Assembly (NCBI RefSeq): GCF_009835145.1
Contig: NZ_APKE01000004.1
Span: 1 to 64,000, forward strand
Source of the DNA: Profundibacterium mesophilum KAUST100406-0324
Lineage (GTDB): Bacteria; Pseudomonadota; Alphaproteobacteria; Rhodobacterales; Rhodobacteraceae
Reading direction: 5' to 3'
DNA length: 64,000 nt
Made by a program: the position numbers and the translations under genes. Under the pieces are notes generated by a model. It saw only the letters and a program-made list of their open reading frames with translations, did not search any database and was not told where the DNA came from. The number at the start of each line of letters is the position of its first letter. The stretch's first letter is position 1. Of the stretch, positions 27,974-36,304 are shown piece after piece.

Positions 27974-29392
27974 GTGACTGATCCTCAAGTAGCCCTGTCG
28001 ATGCTTGCCCTCTTCATCGGGCTCGTCTTTCTCGGCTTCCCCATCGCCTTCACCCTGATGGCGCTCGGCATCTTCTTCGGCTATTTCGCCTATTTCGACG
28101 CAGGGCGCATGTGGCGCGGCTTCGATCGTCTCGACGAGACCGCGAGCTGGTGGGAGAGCACATCCCTCTGGATCGAGGGTTTCTACAACAACCGCATCTT
28201 CGACCTCTTCATCAACCAGACCTACACGGTGATGAGCAACGAGGTCCTGACCGCGGTGCCGCTCTTCCTCTTCATGGGCTACATCGTGGAGCGGGCGAAT
28301 ATCGTCGACCGCCTCTTCTCCACCCTCAACATCGCCGCCAAGAACGTCCCCGGCTCGATGGGCGTGGCCGCGCTCGTGACCTGCGCGCTCTTCGCCACCG
28401 CCACCGGCATCGTCGGCGCCGTGGTGACCCTCATGGGCCTTCTCGCGCTGCCCGCCATGCTCAAGGCCCGCTACGAGCCCTCCTTCGCCTCGGGCATCAT
28501 CTGCGCCGGCGGCACGCTGGGCATCCTGATCCCGCCCTCGATCATGCTGATCGTCTATGCCGCGGCCTCGGGCGTGTCGATCGTCCGGCTTTACGCCGCG
28601 GCGCTACTGCCGGGCCTGCTCCTGGTCGGGCTCTACCTGACCTATGTCATCGGGCGCGCGATCCTGCAGCCTTCGGTCGCCCCCCGCCCCACCGAGGAGG
28701 AGGTCCCGTCCGTCAAGCTGGGCACGCTGCTGTGGATGCTCTTCACCTCGTTCTTCCCGCTCGCGGTGCTGATCCTGTCGGTGCTCGGCTCGATCCTCTT
28801 CGGTCTCGCGACCCCGACCGAAGCGGCGGCGATCGGCGCGCTCGGCGGCATGGTCCTCGCCGTCGCCTACCGCGCCATGAGCTTCCAGCGCCTGCGCGAA
28901 AGCGTCTATCTCACGGTGCGCACCACGGCGATGGTCTGCTGGCTCTTCGTCGGCTCCTACACCTTCAGTTCGGTCTTCTCCTACCTGGGCGGCGAGCACC
29001 TGATCTCGGAATTCGTCTCCGGCCTCGACCTGACGCCGCTGCAATTCCTGCTGCTGGCGCAGCTGATCATCTTCCTGCTCGGCTGGCCGCTCGAATGGTC
29101 TGAGATCATCATCATCTTCGTGCCGATCTTCCTGCCATTGCTTCCCATGTTCGATGTCGATCCGCTCTTCTTCGGCATCCTCGTCGCGCTGAACCTGCAG
29201 ACCTCGTTCCTGACACCGCCAATGGCCATGTCGGCATACTATCTGAAGGGAATCGCGCCACCGGAGGTGAAGCTGACGCAGATCTTCAAGGGGATCATGC
29301 CGTTCCTCGCGATGGTGTTCCTGTCGATGGCGATCGTCTACATCTTCCCGCAGATCGTCTATCACCTGCCCGGCGTGTTCTATGGCAACTGA
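27974..29392 (+). CDS. TRAP transporter large permease (DctM family)
   Basis: A 472-residue membrane protein with about twelve hydrophobic segments. It contains the DctM phrases AVPLFLFMGYIVERA, GGTLGILIPPSIMLIVYA and LFGLATPTEAAAIGALG. It couples uptake to the sodium gradient in characterised members. The start is GTG at 27974. Its end overlaps the amidase gene by 11 bases. Confidence 0.95.
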   Translation: MTDPQVALSMLALFIGLVFLGFPIAFTLMALGIFFGYFAYFDAGRMWRGFDRLDETASWWESTSLWIEGFYNNRIFDLFINQTYTVMSNEVLTAVPLFLFMGYIVERANIVDRLFSTLNIAAKNVPGSMGVAALVTCALFATATGIVGAVVTLMGLLALPAMLKARYEPSFASGIICAGGTLGILIPPSIMLIVYAAASGVSIVRLYAAALLPGLLLVGLYLTYVIGRAILQPSVAPRPTEEEVPSVKLGTLLWMLFTSFFPLAVLILSVLGSILFGLATPTEAAAIGALGGMVLAVAYRAMSFQRLRESVYLTVRTTAMVCWLFVGSYTFSSVFSYLGGEHLISEFVSGLDLTPLQFLLLAQLIIFLLGWPLEWSEIIIIFVPIFLPLLPMFDVDPLFFGILVALNLQTSFLTPPMAMSAYYLKGIAPPEVKLTQIFKGIMPFLAMVFLSMAIVYIFPQIVYHLPGVFYGN

Positions 29393-30749
29393 GACGCGCA
29401 ACCGCCTGCCGCTGATCGAGCTCGGCGCCGCCGAGCTCGCCACCCGCCTCGAGGGCGGCGCCTTGCGGGCCGAGGAGGTCAGCGGCGCCTTCCTCTCGCA
29501 GATCGCGGGGCGCGAGCCCGAGGTCCAAGCATGGGCCCATCTCGACAGCGACGACGTGATGGCGCAGGCCGGGCGCGCCGATGCGCAGCGGCGCACCGGG
29601 CGGCCGACCGGCCCCCTGCACGGGCTGCCCGTCGGCATCAAGGACATCATCGATGTCGCCGGGATGCCTTGCGAGAACGGGACCGAGCTCGACAAGGGCC
29701 GCGTACCGTCGAAGGATGCGGGCCTCGTCGCCCGCCTGCGCAGCGCCGGCGCGATCATCATGGGCAAGACCGTCACCACCGAGCTTGCCTTCCTGCATCC
29801 CGCCAGGACGACCAATCCCGCCGCGCCCGGCCACACGCCCGGCGGCTCTTCGGCCGGCTCCGCGGCGGCGGTGGCCTGCGGCATGGTGCCCTTCGCCGTT
29901 GGCACGCAAACGGGCGGCTCGGTGATCCGTCCGGCGGCATTCTGCGGCTGCGTCGGCTTCAAGCCCAGCTATGGCGCCATCGGGCGCAGCGGCATCCTCG
30001 CGCAGTCCCCTTTCCTCGACACGCCGGGCGTCTTCGCACGCTCCGTCGGCGATGCCGCGATGCTGGCGGAAGTGCTCTACGGCCACGATCCCGATGACCG
30101 GACGACCGCGCATGGCCCCGCCCCGCGGCTTGTCCAGGTCGCATCCTCGAAGCCTCCTGTCACCCCGACCCTGGCGATGCTGTCCACCCTTCCGGGCCGC
30201 GAGCCCGATCCTCAGATGTCCGAGGCCTTCGCGTCCCTGACCGAAATGCTGGGTGACCTGGCCTTCGAGATCGCCCTGCCCGGGATGTTCGCCGAGGCGG
30301 CGCGGATCCGCGCGCGGATCAATCATGCCGAGATGGCCAAGAGCTTCTATGCCTACGAGAAGCGCGGCGCCGAGCATTTCTCCGACGAGCTTGCCGCTGC
30401 CATGCGGCAGGGGCGCGAGATGCTCGCGCGCGACTATCTCTCGGCACTCGACTGGCGCGCCGTGCTCAATGGCGGGCTGGACGAGATCTTCGAGCGCTGC
30501 GACGCCATCGTGATGCCCGCGACGCCGGGCCCCGCGCCCGAAGGTTTCGGCTCCACAGGCGATGCCATCTACAACGGGCTCTGGACCCTGTGCGGGACCC
30601 CGGCCGTCACCCTTCCCCTCTTCGAGACCGAGACCGGACTGCCGCTCGGGATCCAGCTCGTCGGCCGTCGCGGCGACGATGCGCGCCTGCTTCGCACGGC
30701 GCGGTGGCTGATGGAGGATTTCGTCACCCGGCAGCAGGAGGGCTCATGA
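29382..30749 (+). CDS. Amidase signature family hydrolase
   Basis: A 455-residue amidase. The Ser-cisSer-Lys triad is visible as K87 (GLPVGIKDII), S156 (PGGSSAGSAAA) and S180 (TQTGGSVIRPA). The enzyme hydrolyses an amide or ester bond; the substrate is not known. Overlap with the TRAP permease gene makes it likely that the transported compound or a product of it is the substrate. GatA is unlikely because gatB and gatC are absent and the sequence is closer to stand-alone amidases. Confidence 0.9.
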   Translation: MATETRNRLPLIELGAAELATRLEGGALRAEEVSGAFLSQIAGREPEVQAWAHLDSDDVMAQAGRADAQRRTGRPTGPLHGLPVGIKDIIDVAGMPCENGTELDKGRVPSKDAGLVARLRSAGAIIMGKTVTTELAFLHPARTTNPAAPGHTPGGSSAGSAAAVACGMVPFAVGTQTGGSVIRPAAFCGCVGFKPSYGAIGRSGILAQSPFLDTPGVFARSVGDAAMLAEVLYGHDPDDRTTAHGPAPRLVQVASSKPPVTPTLAMLSTLPGREPDPQMSEAFASLTEMLGDLAFEIALPGMFAEAARIRARINHAEMAKSFYAYEKRGAEHFSDELAAAMRQGREMLARDYLSALDWRAVLNGGLDEIFERCDAIVMPATPGPAPEGFGSTGDAIYNGLWTLCGTPAVTLPLFETETGLPLGIQLVGRRGDDARLLRTARWLMEDFVTRQQEGS

Positions 30750-30913
30750 TGATCCAACGCCTCGTTACCATTTTCGGCTTCCTGTGCGTGGCCGGCTATC
30801 TCGGTATCCTCGTGTTCGAAGTGCCGCGGCTCGACCTCGCGCTCGTGATCGGCGTCACGCTCGCGCTCGCGATCTGGGACCTCTTCCGCCTGCTTGGCGA
30901 GACCCGCGACTGA
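30746..30913 (+). CDS. 55-residue membrane protein at the end of the TRAP-amidase operon
   Basis: A short protein with two hydrophobic segments (about 4-22 and 31-45) and the tail DLFRLLGETRD. The ATG overlaps the amidase stop as ATGA, and AGGAGG (30736-30741) is well placed. No family recognised. Confidence 0.65.
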   Translation: MMIQRLVTIFGFLCVAGYLGILVFEVPRLDLALVIGVTLALAIWDLFRLLGETRD

Positions 30914-30979
30914 TCCGCACGGCCCGGGGGCCGGCCACGCCGGCGTGCGCGCCTGCGCGACACCTCGGGCGCCGGGCAC

Positions 30980-31001
30980 GGGGCCTGCGCAGGCAGGCCC
31001 C
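30980..31001 (+). terminator. Perfect GC hairpin after the TRAP-amidase operon
   Basis: GGGGCCTGC and GCAGGCCCC pair perfectly around GCAG, 66 bases after the last stop. No T-run follows. It lies between two same-strand transcription units, so it is likely a terminator. Confidence 0.5.
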
Positions 31002-31058
31002 ACCGCGGAAATGGCGGTGCCGCGTCGTCACAACCGCTTCACAAGGCACGCGTGGCCT

Positions 31059-31087
31059 TTGCCCCGCTGCCGGTTTGCGCATATAAT
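31059..31087 (+). promoter_or_regulatory. Sigma-70 promoter of the cytochrome b gene
   Basis: TTGCCC (31059-31064), exactly 17 bp, TATAAT (31082-31087). The -10 is perfect consensus, rare in this GC-rich window. The start would be near 31094, giving a leader of about 44 bases to the ATG at 31138. Confidence 0.7.
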
Positions 31088-31137
31088 TTCTTCCGAGCGC
31101 TGCGCCCTGCAGCCGTCGGAACACGATGGGACCTGAC

Positions 31138-32376
31138 ATGACACGCCTCCTACTGCTCGTAACATTGCTCGCCGGCCTTCTCGCCGGCCCGGTCGCCATC
31201 GCGCAGACCACCCAGACAACCGATGACGCGGTTGCCGCTCCAGTCGACCGCAGCTCCACGGGCGGCGCGCAGACGCTCGAGGACATCCTGCGGCGTCAGC
31301 GCGGCGAGCCGGTCGAGGACCGCCGGATCGACATGGGTGGCAACGAGGACAATCGGGGGCCGGTCGGCAGCATCGACGGCCCGCTCGGCACCCGTGGCGG
31401 CACGTCGGATGCCGAAATGTGGCGCGACCTGCGTTACAACGAGGCCGATGTGCGTGCCTCCAATCACGGCCCCGCGGCCCGCGTCCTCGTGCAGGATGGC
31501 GGCATGAGCTGGCTCGATTTCCGCCGTGGCCCGCTTCTGGTCTGGGGCGGCTGGCTGCTGGTCGGCACCGTCGTGGCGCTCGCGCTCTTCCTGCTGCTGC
31601 GTGGCCGCATCCGGATCGACGGCCCCACGACCGGCATCCGCCTGCCCCGCTTCGCCTTCTACGAGCGGTTCGCCCACTGGATGCTCGCCGGCTCCTTCCT
31701 GGTGCTCGGCATCACCGGCCTGATCACCCTCTTCGGACGTCAGTTCCTGATCCCGGTCTTCGGCCGCGAGGCCTTCGCGGGGGCCGCGGCCGCCTCCAAG
31801 TGGGTCCACAACAACATCTCCTGGGCCTTCATGGTGGCCCTCGTCCTCGTCTTCGTGCTCTGGGTCGTGCACAACATCCCGACCTGGACGGACGTGAAAT
31901 GGCTGGCCAAGGGGGGCGGCATCTTCGGTGGCCACGCCCATGCGCGCAAGTTCAATGCCGGGCAGAAGATGATCTTCTGGGCGGTCATCATCCTCGGCGT
32001 CTCGATCTCGGCATCGGGCCTGTCGCTGCTCTTCCCCTTCGAGCTGCCGATGTTCGCCAAGACCTTCGGTCTGATCAACGAAACGGGCCTGCCGGGTCTC
32101 GTGGGGGCCGGACCGCTTCCCGCCGAGCTTGCCCCGCAGGAAGAGATGCAGCTCAGCCAGCTGTGGCACGGCATCGTCGGCTTCGTCTTCATGGCCGTCA
32201 TCCTCGCCCATATCTATCTCGGCACGGTCGGCATGGAGGGCGCCTTCGACGCGATGGGCCGCGGCGACGTGGAACTGCAATGGGCACGCGAGCACCATGA
32301 CCTCTGGGTCGAGGAGCTCGAGGCCAAGAACAAGGCGCCGTCGGGCTCTTCCGCCGGCACCGCCCCCGCCGAGTGA
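31138..32376 (+). CDS. Formate dehydrogenase gamma subunit (cytochrome b556, FdoI-like)
   Basis: A 412-residue membrane cytochrome b of the FdoI/FdnI type, which takes electrons from a periplasm-facing formate dehydrogenase to the quinone pool. A signal peptide is followed by a periplasmic segment of about 110 residues and four membrane spans. Candidate heme ligands lie in YERFAHWMLAG, SKWVHNNISW and SQLWHGIVGFVF. No catalytic molybdenum/tungsten subunit or 4Fe-4S subunit is adjacent, so the gene is an orphan of its complex here. The WD40-cytochrome gene starts within 9 bp. An ATG four codons upstream (31126) is an alternative start. Confidence 0.88.
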   Translation: MTRLLLLVTLLAGLLAGPVAIAQTTQTTDDAVAAPVDRSSTGGAQTLEDILRRQRGEPVEDRRIDMGGNEDNRGPVGSIDGPLGTRGGTSDAEMWRDLRYNEADVRASNHGPAARVLVQDGGMSWLDFRRGPLLVWGGWLLVGTVVALALFLLLRGRIRIDGPTTGIRLPRFAFYERFAHWMLAGSFLVLGITGLITLFGRQFLIPVFGREAFAGAAAASKWVHNNISWAFMVALVLVFVLWVVHNIPTWTDVKWLAKGGGIFGGHAHARKFNAGQKMIFWAVIILGVSISASGLSLLFPFELPMFAKTFGLINETGLPGLVGAGPLPAELAPQEEMQLSQLWHGIVGFVFMAVILAHIYLGTVGMEGAFDAMGRGDVELQWAREHHDLWVEELEAKNKAPSGSSAGTAPAE

Positions 32377-32384
32377 GACGGCCC

Positions 32385-33680
32385 ATGCGCCGCGCTCTTT
32401 GCCTGCTCCTGGCGGCAAGCGTTCCCGCGCTTGCCGCCGCCGGGGAATTCCGCACCTATCAAGGTCATGGCGGTCCGGTGATGGATATCACCGTGGCCAA
32501 GGACGGACGGCTCGCAACGGCGAGCTTCGACAACGCGGTCGGCCTCTGGTCCGGCATGACCCCAGATTGGCGGGACGGGCACCGCGCGGCGGTGAACGTC
32601 GTCACCTTCCTCCCCGATGAACGGATGGCCTCGGGAAGCGATGATTTCGACATCCTGCTCTGGGAGGGGACCGTGCCGCGCCGCCTGGGGGCGCATGCGG
32701 GAAAGGTCACCGATCTGGCGGTCTCGCCCGATGGCACCCATCTCGCCTCGGCCAGCTGGGACGGCAGCATCGGCCTCTGGCCGCTCGGCGCGGACGAGAC
32801 GCAAGAGCCGCGGAGCTTCACCGGCCATGCGAGCGGCGTCAATGCCGTGGTCTTCGCCGATGACGGCAGGACGCTCCTTTCCGCCGGGGCCGACGGCACC
32901 CTGCGCCATTGGGACATCGAGACGGGCGCGAGCCGCACGCTGCTCGAGAACGGGTTCGGCATCAACAAGCTGATCCTGGCCCCGGACGAAAGCTGGCTGG
33001 CCTATGGCACGGTGGATGGCGCGACGCGGGTGATCGACCCGGCCACCGGCGCGCAGATCGCCGATTTCACGCTGGAGCGGCGCCCCATCCTCGCCCTTGC
33101 CCGCGACACGAATGGGAGCCGGATCGCGGCCGGCGATGGCGAGGGCTACATCATGGTCATCTCGACCGCCGACTGGCGCATCGAGAAGGATTTCCGCGCG
33201 ACCGAGCGCGGCCCGATCTGGGCGCTCGACTTCTCCGCCGATGGCAGCGACATCCTCGCCGCTGGCCTCGAGCCCGCGGTCTATGCATGGCCACTCGACA
33301 CGATGGGCGATTTCGCCCCGATCGAGGATGGCGGGCAAAGCTTCCTCGCGGCGCCGGAGACGATGGAGAACGGCGAGCGGCAATTCGCGCGCAAATGCTC
33401 CATCTGCCACACGCTGACGCCCGGAACCGCGCGGCGCGCCGGGCCCTCCCTCTACGGACTTTTCGGCCGCCGCGCCGGCAGTCTCGAAGATTACACGTAT
33501 TCCTCCGCCCTCGACGGCGCGCAGATCATCTGGGACGAAACCACGATCGACGCGCTCTTCGACGAGGGCCCCGACCATTACGTCCCCGGCACCAAGATGC
33601 CGATGCAGCGCATCACCGGCGCGCAGGACCGCGCCGATCTCGTCGCCTATCTGCGCCGTGCCACCGAACCCCAGGAGTAG
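32385..33680 (+). CDS. Secreted WD40 propeller - cytochrome c fusion
   Basis: A 431-residue exported protein. After a signal peptide (about 1-19) come WD40-like repeats (about 25-320), recognisable as ASFDNAVGLW, GSDDFDILLW, ASWDGSIGLW and SAGADGTLRHW. A class I cytochrome c domain follows with heme site CSICH at 338-342 and probable distal Met405 in GTKMPM. The combination suggests a periplasmic electron carrier docked by a propeller. It directly follows the FDH-type cytochrome b gene, so it may be an electron partner of that complex. That role is inferred from position. Confidence 0.88.
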   Translation: MRRALCLLLAASVPALAAAGEFRTYQGHGGPVMDITVAKDGRLATASFDNAVGLWSGMTPDWRDGHRAAVNVVTFLPDERMASGSDDFDILLWEGTVPRRLGAHAGKVTDLAVSPDGTHLASASWDGSIGLWPLGADETQEPRSFTGHASGVNAVVFADDGRTLLSAGADGTLRHWDIETGASRTLLENGFGINKLILAPDESWLAYGTVDGATRVIDPATGAQIADFTLERRPILALARDTNGSRIAAGDGEGYIMVISTADWRIEKDFRATERGPIWALDFSADGSDILAAGLEPAVYAWPLDTMGDFAPIEDGGQSFLAAPETMENGERQFARKCSICHTLTPGTARRAGPSLYGLFGRRAGSLEDYTYSSALDGAQIIWDETTIDALFDEGPDHYVPGTKMPMQRITGAQDRADLVAYLRRATEPQE

Positions 33681-33683
33681 AAG

Positions 33684-33809
33684 ATGAAATCCTTTCTGGC
33701 CGCCATGGTCGTCCTCGCCGCGACCGTCGTCCTCGCCCCCATGATCCTCGACGAGACCGGCTTCGCCGCATCCGAGAAATACAGCGGGCCGGACGTCAGG
33801 CTTGACTGA
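33684..33809 (+). CDS. 41-residue secreted or membrane microprotein
   Basis: A short gene with AGGAG at 33673-33677 and ATG at 33684, beginning one codon after the cytochrome gene's stop. The product starts MKSFLAAMVVLAATVVLAP, a signal peptide or single span, and ends in a short polar tail (KYSGPDVRLD). Its stop overlaps the next gene's TTG start region by 8 bases. Position, ribosome site and reading-frame overlap support expression. No family recognised. Confidence 0.6.
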   Translation: MKSFLAAMVVLAATVVLAPMILDETGFAASEKYSGPDVRLD

Positions 33810-34710
33810 GGGGTCGGCCCCCGACCACCTGACCACCAAGGAGCTCGCGGCGCTGCTGCGCCTGAGCGAGCGGAAGATCTACGATCTCGCGGCGCAGGGC
33901 GAAGTGCCCTGCGTGCGTCTCGTCGGCAAGCTTCTCTTTCCGCGCGACAGGATCGAGACGTGGATCGCCGCGGCGCGCTCGGGTCCCGACCTGCCGCCGC
34001 CCCTTCCCGCCATCGTGGCCGGCAGTCATGATCCGCTGCTCGACTGGGCCCTGCGCGAAAGCGGCAGCACCCTCGCGGCCTATTTCGACGGAAGCCATGA
34101 CGGGCTCGACCGGCTCGCCGGGCGCGCCGCCCTGGCCGCCGGCCTGCATATCGAGGGCAAGGCGGTGGATGACGCCGCGCCCGCCGGCTGGAACGTGGAA
34201 GCCTGCGCGGCGCGCCTGTCGACCCGCCCCGTCGCCCTGGTCGAATTCGCCTGGCGAATGCGGGGCCTTCTGGTGGCGCCCGGCAATCCGCATGGCATCG
34301 ACGGTATCGCCGCCCTGGCGGGACGACGCGTGGCGCGCCGGCAGCCGAGCGCGGCCAGCGCATCGCTGCTCGAGAGGTTGCTGAAGGGCGCCGGCATCGC
34401 GCCGCATGACCTTGCAGGCCCGGCAAGCCCGGCGCGCACCGAGGCCGACATCGCCACGATGATCGGCGAGGGCGCCGCGGATGCGGGCCTTGGCCTCGCC
34501 AGCGTCGCCGCGCAGGCCGGCCTCGATTTCGTGCCGCTGCTGCGCGAGCGCTTCGATCTGTGCTTGTGGCGCAGCGCCGCCTTCGATCCCCCGCTGCGCC
34601 GCCTTCTCGATTTCCTGCGCACCGAACGCTTCGCCCAGCGTGCGGCGCGCATGGGCGGCTACGATGTCAGCGGTGCGGGGCAGATCGTCTGGAACAGCCC
34701 CGCCCCCTGA
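33802..34710 (+). CDS. HTH-PBP regulator (excisionase-type HTH plus PBP domain)
   Basis: A 302-residue protein with an N-terminal excisionase-type helix-turn-helix (about 9-55: LTTKELAALLRLSERKIYDL) and a C-terminal periplasmic-binding-protein-like domain (about 85-290). I recognise this as the pairing of Pfam HTH_17 and PBP_like, found with molybdenum or tungsten genes. The likely role is a cytosolic oxyanion-responsive regulator, which fits the convergent tungstate transporter next door. The start is TTG at 33802; no ATG lies before the HTH. Confidence 0.82.
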   Translation: MTEGSAPDHLTTKELAALLRLSERKIYDLAAQGEVPCVRLVGKLLFPRDRIETWIAAARSGPDLPPPLPAIVAGSHDPLLDWALRESGSTLAAYFDGSHDGLDRLAGRAALAAGLHIEGKAVDDAAPAGWNVEACAARLSTRPVALVEFAWRMRGLLVAPGNPHGIDGIAALAGRRVARRQPSAASASLLERLLKGAGIAPHDLAGPASPARTEADIATMIGEGAADAGLGLASVAAQAGLDFVPLLRERFDLCLWRSAAFDPPLRRLLDFLRTERFAQRAARMGGYDVSGAGQIVWNSPAP

Positions 34711-34722
34711 TGGTCGCCCGGC

Positions 34723-35547
34723 TCAGCCGGCATTGGGGAAGAAGACCTGCTCTCCATTCGCGCGGAATGCCGCGATCGCGGCTTGTCCGCGGGGGCCGGT
34801 CAGCCAATCGATGAAGGCCTGTCCCTCTTCGGCGTGAACGAAGGGATGCCGCTCGGGATTGACCAGGATAACGCCGTATTGGTTGAAGAGCGCCGGATCG
34901 CCCTCGAAGACGATCTCGAGCGGACCCTTGTTGCCGAAGGCGATCCAGGTCGCCCTGTCGGTCAAGGCATAGGCCTCCATCCCCGCCGCGATGTTGAGCG
35001 TCGCGCCCATGCCCTGCCCCGTCTCGCGGTACCACGCCTGCGCCGCGCGGCCCGGCTCCTCTCCGGCGGCCGCCCACAGGGCGCGCTCGGCCTTGTGCGT
35101 GCCGCTGTCATCCCCGCGCGAGGCGAAGGGCGCCCCGGCTTGCGCGATCGCCTGCAGGGCGGCGGGCGCATCGACGGCGGCGCGGACCCCCGCGGAATCG
35201 TCGCCCGGTCCCACGAGGACGAAGTCGTTATACATCACGTCGCGCCGCTCGAGACCGAAGCCCGCCTCGACGAAAGCCTCCTCGTCCGGCTTGGCATGGA
35301 CAAGGAGCACGTCGCCGTCACCGTTCGCGGCGTTGCGGATGGCTTGGCCCGTGCCCACGGCGACCACCCGCACCGGGATGCCGGTCTCTTGCGTGAACTG
35401 CGGCAGGATCCCGTCGAACAGTCCCGAATTCTGTGTCGAGGTGGTCGATTGCACGGTGATTGCGCGCGGCTCTGCGGCAAGCGGTGCTGGCAGGCCCGCG
35501 GCAAGCGCCCCGCTCACGCCAGCGCAAAGGGCGATAAGTTTGATCAT
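34723..35547 (-). CDS. tupA: Tungstate ABC transporter substrate-binding protein
   Basis: A 274-residue secreted binding protein. A signal peptide (about 1-26) is followed by the oxyanion signature VQSTTSTQNSGLFD, in which the TTS group contacts tungstate in TupA proteins, and by ASRGDDSGTHKAE. AAGGAT before the ATG at 35545-35547 fixes the start. It is the last gene of the tupBCA operon on the minus strand. ModA is less likely because the TTST-type signature and the paired permease match the Tup/Wtp type. Confidence 0.92.
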   Translation of the reverse strand: MIKLIALCAGVSGALAAGLPAPLAAEPRAITVQSTTSTQNSGLFDGILPQFTQETGIPVRVVAVGTGQAIRNAANGDGDVLLVHAKPDEEAFVEAGFGLERRDVMYNDFVLVGPGDDSAGVRAAVDAPAALQAIAQAGAPFASRGDDSGTHKAERALWAAAGEEPGRAAQAWYRETGQGMGATLNIAAGMEAYALTDRATWIAFGNKGPLEIVFEGDPALFNQYGVILVNPERHPFVHAEEGQAFIDWLTGPRGQAAIAAFRANGEQVFFPNAG

Positions 35548-35560
35548 GGTGAATATCCTT

Positions 35561-36304
35561 TCACGGATCGAGGTAAAGAGAACCATCGAGATAGGCCCGC
35601 CCGGCGCCCGAGACCGGGCCGGCGAAGAACTCCGCCGCCGGGCCCTGTTCGGCGATACGGCCGCGATGCAGGAGCAGAACCTCGTCTCCGAGCCGGCGGG
35701 CCTGGCCGGGATCATGGGTGACCATGACCACCTTCGTCCCCTGCCGCGCGGCGGACCGGATCAGCGCCTCGATGGAGGAGGTGGCCGCGGGATCGAGGCT
35801 GGCGCTCGGCTCGTCGAGAAAGAGGATGGCCGGCGACACGCTGAGCGCCCGGATCATCGCGAGCCGCTGCTGCTCGCCGCCCGAGAGGCTTCGCGCCGGC
35901 TGGCCCGCGCGATCCCCGAAGCCGTGCCGCGAAAGAAGCTCGCGCACCGAGCGATGCCGTTCGGCACGGCCGATCCCCGCGATCTTCAGCGCGAAGTCGA
36001 GATTGGCGAAGACCGACCTGCGCAGCAGGACCGGACGCTGGAACACCATCGACTGCACGCCCGGCGGCGCGGCGATGGTGCCCTCGTCGGGAAGAACGAG
36101 TCCGTGCAGCAGCCGCAGCAGCAGGCTCTTGCCCGCGCCATTTGCACCCAGCACCATGGTGACGCCGCCGGGGGCAAGGCCGAGCTCGTCGATGGAAATG
36201 CGCAGGACGCCGCCGGCCGACTTGCGCAACCCGCGCACGCGCAACCGGGCACGGAACGCCTCGCCGCCCGGCGTCAGGGCTTCGTGGCGCACCGCCGCGT
36301 TCAT
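35561..36304 (-). CDS. tupC: Tungstate ABC transporter ATP-binding protein
   Basis: A 247-residue ABC ATPase with Walker A GANGAGKS, signature LSGGEQQR, Walker B ILFLDEP and H-loop VTHD. The ATG at 36302-36304 overlaps the permease stop as ATGA. A much longer upstream reading frame is only a shadow of tupB. There is no C-terminal MOP domain, which separates it from ModC. Confidence 0.92.
   Translation of the reverse strand: MNAAVRHEALTPGGEAFRARLRVRGLRKSAGGVLRISIDELGLAPGGVTMVLGANGAGKSLLLRLLHGLVLPDEGTIAAPPGVQSMVFQRPVLLRRSVFANLDFALKIAGIGRAERHRSVRELLSRHGFGDRAGQPARSLSGGEQQRLAMIRALSVSPAILFLDEPSASLDPAATSSIEALIRSAARQGTKVVMVTHDPGQARRLGDEVLLLHRGRIAEQGPAAEFFAGPVSGAGRAYLDGSLYLDP

Noticed and set aside
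29382-30749. Assignment of the amidase as GatA
   Set aside because: gatB and gatC are absent, the gene overlaps a TRAP permease and the sequence is closer to stand-alone amidases.
31138-32376. A complete formate dehydrogenase operon
   Set aside because: Only the gamma-type cytochrome b is here; no molybdopterin catalytic subunit or 4Fe-4S subunit is in the window.
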